From positions 248,001 through 312,000 of the forward strand of contig SNAP01000002.1 of the NCBI GenBank assembly GCA_022496785.1: a stretch of DNA of 64,000 nucleotides, given 5' to 3'. The DNA comes from Marinilabiliaceae bacterium JC040 (GTDB taxonomy: Bacteria > Bacteroidota > Bacteroidia > Bacteroidales > Marinifilaceae). Of the stretch, positions 56,368-64,000 are shown piece after piece. The translations under genes and the position numbers were made by a program. Within the stretch, counting starts at the first letter, position 1; every line of letters begins with the position of its first letter. The notes below the pieces were generated by a model. It had not been told where the DNA came from. It saw only the letters and a list, made by a program, of their open reading frames with translations, and searched no databases.

Positions 56368-59300
56368 TTACTGCTTTATTGTAATAGTTTTTGAAGCACT
56401 TCTTGCAGAAACTTCATTTCTATATAAAGATGAACATATTACTGATGGAAGATAATATTTACCCATATAAGAAACATGTAAATGTATAGAAAATTCTTTA
56501 GCTTGATGTTTAGATAAACCGAAAAAGAATGAAACACTATCGTCTCTATAATCTATATAATCGTATCTATTTGTAGATCTACCATTTGTTCCATAAGCCG
56601 ATTGAACATCATATAATCTAGTATTATTTATTTCAAATGCTGAAGGCATCATTGCTGTTAAAGCTAAATTAGAATAATGTTCGTTCAATGAAGTATTTTT
56701 AATTCTAATATGCGCAACAATATCTTGACCGACTTTAAGATTATTCAAATCTACTGATTGACCTTTTTCATTTGTATATCTTATATCTAAACTGATATTA
56801 GATGATTTTGCCTCTATTGGTTTACTTGTTGGTCTACCTTTAGATATTGTTTTTATATATACTGTTGCATTACCTTGATTCTTAACAGAAAGCATTGAAC
56901 TAGATGCTGGATTCTCAAGATTTATAAGTTGCATACTTCCTTTGAAAACAATCTTCTGGTCTTTATCTTTATAATTTAAAGCTATACGACTTTCTGAATC
57001 AATAGGTTTAAATTTAAGATAATATGCTGCAATAGATCTGATAGCAAAACTCTTAGATATTGTTGAATAATATTCTTCACTTGAAAGTTCTTTAGACATT
57101 TTCACAACTTGCTTATAAGCTTTAGAATCTTTCTTTCTTTGAATATAATTCTCCAATATAATAGCATCATCTCTTAATGAACTATAGAATGTATAATAAT
57201 CATACTCGTTATGTACAACTTTCTTATTCTTAAGTCTTTCTATTAATTTATCAGCTACATCTTTCTTACCCAATAAATCGTATGCTGTAGAAAGTTGAAC
57301 TAATGCCATATCAGATAATTTACTTCTTTCTCTTAATCTATTCATAGCACCAAAATTTGGAGAATCAGATAAAGCTAATACATATAATCTATATGCTTGA
57401 GTTAAGTCTGAATAGTAGTTATATTTACTACTAGTCCAATTAGAAGCTCTATTTCTAGAATATGAGATAACTTTTTGATAAAGACTAGATGGTACTGAAT
57501 ATCCTTGAAGTTTTGCAAGTGTTAAGAAATGAAGAGCATATACATTTGTCCATTCATTTATGTAGTTACAATCTCTCCAATATGAAAGAGCTCCATTACC
57601 TTTTTGGAATGAGATAATTCTATTGATATATGAATTTACTTTATTTTCATATTTTACATTTGCCTTCTTATCTGAATTGAATAGTCCAATATATAGATTT
57701 AAGAAAGATTTTGATACAATTCTTTCCAAATTACCATATGAATTATTCTCAATTTCATCATAAGTTTTTACAATATCAATTGAAGGTATAGAAGATAATT
57801 CTACTCTATGAGAATTTGTTCCTTTAATTCCAATATTATTTATAGAAATCTTAGTCTTTTCTCCCTTTCTCAGTACTATATCATTTACCTTACTAATCTC
57901 TGGATTTGGATTTCGGATTTCAATATCTGTATTATAAATTGAAGTTTCTTTACCTGATTTTGCAATTAATTCAATATTTGAAGTACCTACCTCTTCACTT
58001 ACTTTTAAACTTATATATGCAACTTTATCTCCTTTTTCTGAGAAAGAAAGTACTTGAGATATATTATCTAAAACTTTAAGTTTATTGTCAACCTTAACTT
58101 TTAACGAGACATTCTTAATTTTATTATCCATAACAAATACTGTTACTGGAATTTTAACCTCATCACCTGGTGTTAATATTCTAGGTAAGTTTGCATGAAG
58201 CATAATTGGTGTTTTCACCTCAGATGTCTTTTCTTTGCTTCCAAATGCCGAATCGTTTGATGCTACAACCATAGTTCTTACAGCCCCTATATAATTAGGA
58301 AGATGCAGTTTATGAGTCTTAGTTTCTCCTGATTTTAGAGAAAATGGCCCTTTAAAAATTACTACTGGTTTAAAACGATTTATTCTTCTTGAAGATTTTG
58401 AACTTAAAGAAGCATCACCACCAATAGCAAAAGCTTTCTCTAAACGCCCTCCATATGCACCAATAACATCTTCATACATATCGAATGTTCTTACACCTAA
58501 AGCTTCTCTTTTAAAGAAAGCATTATGTGGATTTGGTGTTTTGAATCCTGTTATTCCTAATAATCCTTCATCTACTATTGCTATAGTATATTTCATTGCT
58601 TTACCATCTCTTTCTTTGACTTTTACCTCAAAATCTTGATTAGGACGAAGTTCTTTCTTCTGCTTTATAATAGGATTTAAGAATGTGTTTGGAGATTCTA
58701 CACTCATAGAAGCTATTCCATACATTCTTATAGGATTATCGTTATTCTTATCATTAAATTTCTGTATTAATGTAACATTTACATATACATTTGGTGACAT
58801 TTTATCAGTAACTGTAAAATTCAATGATGTTGTTGTTCCTTTAGTAGGTACAACAAATTTTTCAACTACACTAGTTCCAGATTCTATTGAAACAAGAGCT
58901 ACTCCTCCTTCTGAAGACGGGAATTTTACTGTTGCTTCTTCTCCTACTTTATATTTATTCTTTAGTAATTGTACTTTAAGAATGTTGGCAAATTTACTTC
59001 CATAGATATCTGAACTATCTCCCCATCTTGAGAAATAAACTATACGGCCACTTGATTGACCTGTTGCAGTATTTGTTGCCTTTATATAATATCTACCATA
59101 TTCTTTAACTTTAAAGTTAAGAGATTGCATTTTCTCTATCGAAAATGTTTTCTCATATACAGGTCTATTGTATCTTCTATTTACATATGAACCTATATTT
59201 CGAGAATCTGAATCCCACCACCAAGACCATGATAGTTTATAAACTGCAAAATGAACCCTTCCTTTCTTTATAGGTTTTCCTTTAATATCTAGATTTACAA

Positions 59301-61839
59301 ATCTAACTTTTTGATTCTCATTTGTTTTATACCATGAATCATCTGATTTAGGTAGCTTAAACCCTACATACGATTTATATACAGAACATTTTATCTTTTC
59401 ATATGACACACTGTATTCACCACTCTTCTCATATGCTCTAATTAATACATTTGCTCTTAACATTCCAGGAGCAACTTTAGGACATATATTTGACAAATCA
59501 ATTTTATCTATTCCTTTTTCATCAAGATTATAAATCTTAGATGTTTTTTTATTTGCATTTAAAGAAACTGATTGATCAGAGAAGATGTACGATTTATAAC
59601 CTTTAAAATTTGTTGGTATCGAACTAAAACTTGTTGTAATATCGTATGTCAGATTTGAAGCTGGACTTCCATGTAACCATTTCACTTCAATATTTGAATC
59701 TGTTTTTTCTCCTTTTACAAGAACCTTAGGATGATTAAATTTGATTTTTAATCTGTTTGGTTTTATATTCTCTACCTTAAGATTCTTTGTAAAGACATTA
59801 CTTCCTACTTTAATTTTAGCTATCCAAGTTCCTGTTGGAGATTCTTTATCTGTATTAAATGAAAATGCAAATTGTTTATGCTTTCCTTCAATATATTTGA
59901 TTTTTGTTTTTATTAACTGACCTCTTGCATTTATTAAAGATGCAGAAATAGGATGTCCTTCAGGTAATATATTATTTCTATCATATAAAATAAATCCTAA
60001 ATGTATATCATCACCAGGACGCCAAACTCCTCTTTCTCCATATATATATCCTTTTATTCCATTTCTTACAGTTTCTCCTGATACATCAAAATTACTTACA
60101 GATAAAGAATTACCATCTCTAACTTTTAAATAAACTATATTACCATCTTTTTCTGCACTGATTAAAAATGGCTCATCTTTACAATTCAATTTGATATATC
60201 CATTTCTATCTGTTAGCTCTTCAGCTATTATTTGCTTTTGGAAATTGTAAACTTTAACCTTTGCTAGTTTAATTACTTTAGCACTTAATAAATCAGTTAC
60301 AAAAACATGTAATGATTTATCTTCACACTTTTTAGCTACTAATCCTATATTTGTATAAAAAACATTTCTACTATCAAAATGATTATAATTATAGTATGAA
60401 ACATGATTAGGATCGTTTCTAAATCTCCATCTATATCCTTTAGGAGTATAATATGTCGAATACCAATCGGAACTTACCCATTTTATATCGTAATATTCAG
60501 CATCTTTTGCCCCTTTAGCATACGAAATTGTATTAGATTGTTTGAAACGAAGTTCTAATCTGTATAAAGATGATCTATCAAATTTCATATACTTATTCAA
60601 ATCTAACCTAAAGTCATTCCATATTGTTAAATCTTTATTTGAATTCTCTAGAGATATTGTTTTATTAAGTACTAATCGTCCAAAATTAACAAGGTTACTA
60701 CTTCCTGAATATCCATTATTTTGGAAAAAGTTATGAAGGTTGTTATTATAAATTTTTATAACTCTTAAATCTACAGCTTTTAATCCTACTGCTTCAAATG
60801 GTATTAAACAGTCAGTTCTTGATGGAGTAATTGTTGCTTTACCTATGAATCGCGCTACAGGTAATATCTCTTTAAAAGAAACTTCACTTGTCTGAGTATT
60901 AGAAAAAGATTTTCCATTTACTGATTTTATTCCTTGATATATTTTTACTTTATGAAGACCATAAATTTCTTTTGGAGCGTATACTAAGATTTTATTGCCA
61001 AGAATAGTAAATTTAAGATTTTTGATATTTTCTATTTCTATTAGACCTCTAAGATCTTGAGAAGTTTCTATATTATCTGAAAATACAATTTCTAAACCTT
61101 TAGCTGTTCCTTCTGCTGCTTTTGCATATATCAAGTTAAGGCTATCACTTCCATCAATTGTAAATTTATATTTCTCTTGCTTTGCATCTTTTACAAAATT
61201 ACTAGCATCCCAAACTATTGTATACTCTTTTTCTTTGTTTCCAACAGGTATATCTCTAAATGTTAGAATATGTTCTCTACCTGCATTTAAATGCGACCAT
61301 GTATATTTAAGATCTTTACTATCTTTTAATATCTTCTCTATAATTTTATCTTCTACTACATCTGCTGTTTTAAAAGTAATTTTATAATCTACCGTTTTAC
61401 AATCAGAAGAAAGTAGATAATCATTATTCGAAATATTTATTGCTTGATCTTTAATATTGAATTTAAAGTTAAAATATTCACTTCCTTCCTTTAAATCAAA
61501 TAACTTTCCTAAATTAATTTTACCTTTAAATGATTCTCCATTTTTCATCCTTTTTGAAGGAGTAAAAACAATAGAATAATCAGAAAGGATTTCTGTTGTT
61601 CCTTTAATATTAGGACTGAAAGAAAAAATGTCATTTACTTTTCCTTTTTTTAACTTTGAGATCTCTTTAGAGAACTCTATTCGAATATTATCTCCAGAAG
61701 ATAAATAAAGATTTGGCACAGCTGATATATATTTATCATTTGTTTGTGCTTGCTCCTCATTTGATTTTTGTGGAGAATTTGAACAGGATGCTAGTATAAA
61801 AGAAAATACTAGAATCATTATAAAAGAATATCTTCTCAT
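56368..61839 (-). CDS. Bacterial alpha-2-macroglobulin-like lipoprotein (MG2 family)
   Basis: 1,823-residue lipoprotein: signal peptide with lipobox LASC (Cys19), a series of macroglobulin-type beta domains, MG2 motif GERGVWRPGDDIHLGFILYD, the bait/A2M region (FKPVVIFKGPFSLKSGETKT), and an alpha-alpha toroid (TED-like) near residues 1380-1640. The thioester CxEQ motif is lost: the equivalent site reads SYGNLERIVS. Such proteins are thought to trap invading proteases in the periplasm; without the thioester, covalent trapping is not expected. Coupled with pbpC downstream. Confidence 0.93.
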   Translation of the reverse strand: MRRYSFIMILVFSFILASCSNSPQKSNEEQAQTNDKYISAVPNLYLSSGDNIRIEFSKEISKLKKGKVNDIFSFSPNIKGTTEILSDYSIVFTPSKRMKNGESFKGKINLGKLFDLKEGSEYFNFKFNIKDQAINISNNDYLLSSDCKTVDYKITFKTADVVEDKIIEKILKDSKDLKYTWSHLNAGREHILTFRDIPVGNKEKEYTIVWDASNFVKDAKQEKYKFTIDGSDSLNLIYAKAAEGTAKGLEIVFSDNIETSQDLRGLIEIENIKNLKFTILGNKILVYAPKEIYGLHKVKIYQGIKSVNGKSFSNTQTSEVSFKEILPVARFIGKATITPSRTDCLIPFEAVGLKAVDLRVIKIYNNNLHNFFQNNGYSGSSNLVNFGRLVLNKTISLENSNKDLTIWNDFRLDLNKYMKFDRSSLYRLELRFKQSNTISYAKGAKDAEYYDIKWVSSDWYSTYYTPKGYRWRFRNDPNHVSYYNYNHFDSRNVFYTNIGLVAKKCEDKSLHVFVTDLLSAKVIKLAKVKVYNFQKQIIAEELTDRNGYIKLNCKDEPFLISAEKDGNIVYLKVRDGNSLSVSNFDVSGETVRNGIKGYIYGERGVWRPGDDIHLGFILYDRNNILPEGHPISASLINARGQLIKTKIKYIEGKHKQFAFSFNTDKESPTGTWIAKIKVGSNVFTKNLKVENIKPNRLKIKFNHPKVLVKGEKTDSNIEVKWLHGSPASNLTYDITTSFSSIPTNFKGYKSYIFSDQSVSLNANKKTSKIYNLDEKGIDKIDLSNICPKVAPGMLRANVLIRAYEKSGEYSVSYEKIKCSVYKSYVGFKLPKSDDSWYKTNENQKVRFVNLDIKGKPIKKGRVHFAVYKLSWSWWWDSDSRNIGSYVNRRYNRPVYEKTFSIEKMQSLNFKVKEYGRYYIKATNTATGQSSGRIVYFSRWGDSSDIYGSKFANILKVQLLKNKYKVGEEATVKFPSSEGGVALVSIESGTSVVEKFVVPTKGTTTSLNFTVTDKMSPNVYVNVTLIQKFNDKNNDNPIRMYGIASMSVESPNTFLNPIIKQKKELRPNQDFEVKVKERDGKAMKYTIAIVDEGLLGITGFKTPNPHNAFFKREALGVRTFDMYEDVIGAYGGRLEKAFAIGGDASLSSKSSRRINRFKPVVIFKGPFSLKSGETKTHKLHLPNYIGAVRTMVVASNDSAFGSKEKTSEVKTPIMLHANLPRILTPGDEVKIPVTVFVMDNKIKNVSLKVKVDNKLKVLDNISQVLSFSEKGDKVAYISLKVSEEVGTSNIELIAKSGKETSIYNTDIEIRNPNPEISKVNDIVLRKGEKTKISINNIGIKGTNSHRVELSSIPSIDIVKTYDEIENNSYGNLERIVSKSFLNLYIGLFNSDKKANVKYENKVNSYINRIISFQKGNGALSYWRDCNYINEWTNVYALHFLTLAKLQGYSVPSSLYQKVISYSRNRASNWTSSKYNYYSDLTQAYRLYVLALSDSPNFGAMNRLRERSKLSDMALVQLSTAYDLLGKKDVADKLIERLKNKKVVHNEYDYYTFYSSLRDDAIILENYIQRKKDSKAYKQVVKMSKELSSEEYYSTISKSFAIRSIAAYYLKFKPIDSESRIALNYKDKDQKIVFKGSMQLINLENPASSSMLSVKNQGNATVYIKTISKGRPTSKPIEAKSSNISLDIRYTNEKGQSVDLNNLKVGQDIVAHIRIKNTSLNEHYSNLALTAMMPSAFEINNTRLYDVQSAYGTNGRSTNRYDYIDYRDDSVSFFFGLSKHQAKEFSIHLHVSYMGKYYLPSVICSSLYRNEVSARSASKTITIKQ

Positions 61840-61910
61840 TATAATAAATTGATAATGGTTTATAATTGTACAATATTAGTAAATTAATCTTTTGATTTGC
61901 TTTTTTATAA

Positions 61911-61952
61911 AACAAAAAAATGACCACTTTTGAAAAAAGTAGCCATTTTTTT
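61911..61952 (-). terminator. Terminator-like hairpin upstream of the alpha-2-macroglobulin gene
   Basis: AAAAAAATG...ACTTTT / AAAAGT...CATTTTTTT with two mismatches, A- and T-runs on both sides. It is upstream, not downstream, of the neighbouring gene, so it must end a different transcript or act as an attenuator. Confidence 0.7.
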
Positions 61953-62027
61953 AATTAATCAAACACTATACCTTAAATTATTCTCAATATTCCTAATTCC
62001 ATCCCATTGGATGTGAATAATTTTAGA
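61912..62027 (-). ncRNA. Candidate ~115-base small RNA or leader
   Basis: Bounded by a consensus promoter at 62033-62061 and the terminator hairpin at 61911-61952, with no reading frame of note. An internal hairpin forms from ATTC..ATCC-AATG-GGAT..GGAAT (about 61996-62018). Either an independent small RNA or an attenuated leader of the alpha-2-macroglobulin/pbpC transcript. Not matched to a known family by eye. Confidence 0.45.
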
Positions 62028-62032
62028 CACTA

Positions 62033-62061
62033 CAAATGTAGAAAGATAATGATATATACAA
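62033..62061 (-). promoter_or_regulatory. Promoter of the candidate small RNA / alpha-2-macroglobulin operon
   Basis: Minus strand TTG (62059-62061), 18-base spacer, TACATTTG (62033-62040). Full consensus. Confidence 0.65.
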
Positions 62062-62111
62062 TAGTAATTGTACGTATAAGATTTACCCTAAAATACCAAA
62101 TAAAACACACC

Positions 62112-62141
62112 AAAATATAGTGTAAATTCTCACTATATTTT
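62112..62141. promoter_or_regulatory. Dyad resembling a Crp/Fnr operator
   Basis: AAAATATAGTG-TAAATTCT-CACTATATTTT: 11-base perfect arms with GTG-N8-CAC, the same spacing as the core of Crp-type sites (TGTGA-N6-TCACA). It lies about 95 bases before the Crp/Fnr gene at 62236, so autoregulation is possible. Confidence 0.5.
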
Positions 62142-62235
62142 CCTAATCCAAAAAAAAGACTACCTTTATACAGCATAAAACAAGAGTGTAATTTTTCACT
62201 TGGACTATAAAAAAACAATGTTTTAATCTTAGAAA

Positions 62236-62913
62236 ATGAACTTTAAAGATAATATTAAGGATATTCTGAAACACGAATGTTTTCAGACTCTGTCTAATAA
62301 TGATTTTGACAATATTGCCAAGAATAGTACAATTCTTCACTTTAAGAAAGGAGAATATATTATAAAACAAGGAAGTTTTATAACTCATATATGTTATCTA
62401 CTTGATGGTTTAGCTAAAGTCAATATAAATCAAAACAATAAAACGAATACTTTAAGAATAATTCCTAATGATAGATTTATTGGGATTCAATATACTTTTG
62501 CAGATAATATTAATAATTTCTCTTCTTTAGCTATTAAAGATTCTGAAGTTTTACTTATAGATATAAATGCGTTTAAACAACTAATGACAACTAATGGTTT
62601 CTTCGCTCTTGAAATTGCTAAAACTATTTCTTTAATTTGCCATAAAACAACTTCAAGAATTATTACTTATAGAGAAAAAAATATTCATGGAAGCTTAGCT
62701 ACCTTTATTATTCATTACTCTAGGATTTATGATTCTATGAGTTTTACTCTTCCATATACTAGAGTTGAGATTTCTGAAATGATAGGATATTCTAGAGAAA
62801 GCGTGATTCATACTTTTACTAAATTCAATAAAGATGGCTTAATAAATATAAAAGACAGAAAGATTGAAATTTTAAACTATGATCTTTTAAAGAGTATTGC
62901 TATTAATGGATAA
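62236..62913 (+). CDS. Crp/Fnr-family regulator 2
   Basis: 225-residue regulator with the cyclic-nucleotide-binding-like N-terminal domain (ILHFKKGEYIIKQGSFITHI, LLDGLAKVNI) and a C-terminal winged helix (YTRVEISEMIGYSRESVIHTFTKFNKDGLI). No Fnr-type cysteine cluster. Stands alone between a possible self-operator upstream and the ppk1 gene downstream (convergent). Effector unknown. Confidence 0.9.
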   Translation: MNFKDNIKDILKHECFQTLSNNDFDNIAKNSTILHFKKGEYIIKQGSFITHICYLLDGLAKVNINQNNKTNTLRIIPNDRFIGIQYTFADNINNFSSLAIKDSEVLLIDINAFKQLMTTNGFFALEIAKTISLICHKTTSRIITYREKNIHGSLATFIIHYSRIYDSMSFTLPYTRVEISEMIGYSRESVIHTFTKFNKDGLINIKDRKIEILNYDLLKSIAING

Positions 62914-62921
62914 ACAAGAAT

Positions 62922-62949
62922 TTAGATAGATATTTTTTTGTCTATCTAA
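62922..62949. terminator. Weak hairpin between crp/fnr and ppk1
   Basis: Stem TTAGATAGA / TCTATCTAA around a T-rich loop. Could end both convergent genes; no long T-run outside the stem. Confidence 0.4.
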
Positions 62950-62956
62950 TCATTCT

Positions 62957-64000
62957 TTATATTCGATGTAATTCTGAGTCATTATTATATTCATTGATAA
63001 TATCTTTTTCTATATTTGATATTATCGAATTATCTAGTATTGGTACTAATATTTCAAGTCTCTTTGTTAATTTTTTTGTCATCCAATCTGCTGATCCTAT
63101 ATAAACCCTAGGATTACCTTTGTTTTTAAAATAGTATAATCTTTCGTGTTCCAAATAATTACTTACTCTTCTTCTGAGTCTAATATTTGCACTATATGGT
63201 TTATTTGGTACTAATCGACACATTCCTCTTACAATAATATCAATCTTAACACCAGCTAGACTTGCTTCATATAATGCAGTTATAATTGATTTATCTTGAA
63301 GTCCATTCATAATTGCAAAAATCTTTGCCTCTCCACCAGATCTTAAATTGCTAATCTCTGAATATATATTCTCCAACAGTTTTGCTTTCATATTATATGG
63401 TGATACTAAAAGATATTGATACGCATATGATACTCTTTTATCTACTATTTCCTGAAATAATTGATAAACTTCTTTACCTATCGCTTGATTCGATGTTAGT
63501 AATGCATAGTCAATATAAGCTTGAGATGTTTTTTCATTGAAATTACCTGTGCTTATATACGAATAATATCTTTTCCTACTGTTCATCATTTTTACAATCA
63601 ATAGCATTTTTGCATGAACTTTTAAAGTATTTGGAGTAAGAATAATATTTATACCTGAATTTTTAAGCTCTTCATAAGCTTCCAAATTTCTTTCTTCTTC
63701 CATTTTAGCTTTAAGTTCAATAACAATATTGACTTTTATATTATTATTTACAGCCTGTAGAAGCAATTCTTTTATTCTGGAATTCTTATTGAATCTGTAC
63801 CATGTTATATATATTTCTGATACTTCTTTATCTTTTATTATATCTTCTATATATTGTATTAAGCTATTAAAAGAGTATTTTGGATACTGTATAAAGATAT
63901 CTCCATTTTCTATTTCTTCATATATATTATCTTTATATATTTTTAAAGATTTTCCAATAACTTTCTGATTAATTGCACCTGCATCAATCTTTAATATATC
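62957..64000 (-). CDS. ppk1: Polyphosphate kinase 1 (5' end outside window)
   Basis: C-terminal 347 codons of PPK1, which makes polyphosphate from ATP. The frame stays open to the window edge (reading DILKIDAGAIN at the border), so the TTG at 63766 is not the start. Both catalytic histidines are in place: KVHAKMLLI (autophosphorylated His) and YLEHERLYYF. Also EIYITWYRFNKNSRI, YISTGNFNEKTSQAYIDYALLT and IGSADWMTKKLTKRLEILVPI. Full PPK1 proteins are about 690 residues, so about half is visible. Confidence 0.95.
   Translation of the reverse strand, partial: DILKIDAGAINQKVIGKSLKIYKDNIYEEIENGDIFIQYPKYSFNSLIQYIEDIIKDKEVSEIYITWYRFNKNSRIKELLLQAVNNNIKVNIVIELKAKMEEERNLEAYEELKNSGINIILTPNTLKVHAKMLLIVKMMNSRKRYYSYISTGNFNEKTSQAYIDYALLTSNQAIGKEVYQLFQEIVDKRVSYAYQYLLVSPYNMKAKLLENIYSEISNLRSGGEAKIFAIMNGLQDKSIITALYEASLAGVKIDIIVRGMCRLVPNKPYSANIRLRRRVSNYLEHERLYYFKNKGNPRVYIGSADWMTKKLTKRLEILVPILDNSIISNIEKDIINEYNNDSELHRI

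Noticed and set aside
62030-62388. Minus-strand short reading frames (62 and 81 residues) upstream of and inside the Crp/Fnr gene
   Set aside because: Low-complexity hydrophobic translations, overlapping the Crp/Fnr gene and a promoter; no recognisable motif.

Overview
The window is AT-rich bacterial chromosome from a member of the Bacteroidota, most likely an anaerobic or microaerophilic Bacteroidales-like lineage. Pointers to the phylum are the repeated promoter signature TAnnTTTG (with TTG or TTTG about 18-19 bases upstream at the best sites), DUF4199, GIN/DUF2807, TlpA-like and SprB-like proteins, a tamB-tsaD divergent pair, an alpha-2-macroglobulin/pbpC pair and a tricorn-like S41 peptidase. 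Anaerobic physiology is suggested by a flavodiiron protein, a ferredoxin and a 2-hydroxyacyl-CoA-dehydratase-type Fe-S protein. I see no insertion sequence, prophage, CRISPR array or replication origin; nearly all of it is ordinary dense chromosome.

Layout. 1-2.4 kb: 3' part of pheT. 2.4-9.6 kb: four exported proteins in two tandem paralog pairs (two LamG/SprB-like proteins, two GIN-domain proteins). 9.7-14.8 kb: ygiQ, then a TPR lipoprotein / TlpA-like thioredoxin / DUF2284 set, facing a LuxR-type regulator. 14.9-15.5 kb: four tandem tRNA-Thr(UGU) genes and the SRP RNA. 15.6-22.5 kb: DUF4199 + glycosyltransferase, miaA with a pRiA4b ORF-3-like protein, a class V aminotransferase, a C1 peptidase and a flavodiiron protein. 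22.6-28.4 kb: pgpH coupled to a LacI-type regulator, then a multi-PAS histidine kinase. 28.5-34.4 kb: two divergent redox operons. 34.4-43.7 kb: tamB / tsaD, tricorn-like protease, PspC. 43.7-49.4 kb: a GAF histidine kinase and clpB. 49.5-56.3 kb: a fluoride riboswitch with a cation:proton antiporter, PIF1-like helicase, TRIC channel and pbpC. 56.3-64 kb: alpha-2-macroglobulin, a candidate small RNA, a Crp/Fnr regulator and the 3' half of ppk1.

The most unusual region is 28.5-34.4 kb. A PerR-like regulator, a stand-alone HgdB-type 2-hydroxyacyl-CoA dehydratase subunit, its ASKHA ATPase activator and an uncharacterised ATP-grasp protein are packed with 1-4 base junctions. Divergent from them lie a Crp/Fnr regulator, a small ferredoxin with an irregular cysteine motif, and a disulfide flavoprotein that has lost the lipoamide-dehydrogenase His-Glu dyad. 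Together they read as a candidate NAD(P)H - flavoprotein - ferredoxin - ATPase - Fe-S reductase chain under peroxide and Crp/Fnr control, possibly related to double-cubane cluster proteins. A sequence resembling a PerR box sits on the perR promoter. Other points worth attention are the fluoride riboswitch controlling a CPA-type antiporter, a tamB gene with no ATG/GTG/TTG start ahead of its membrane anchor, a perfect inverted repeat upstream of clpB, and LamG domains inserted into SprB-like repeats.
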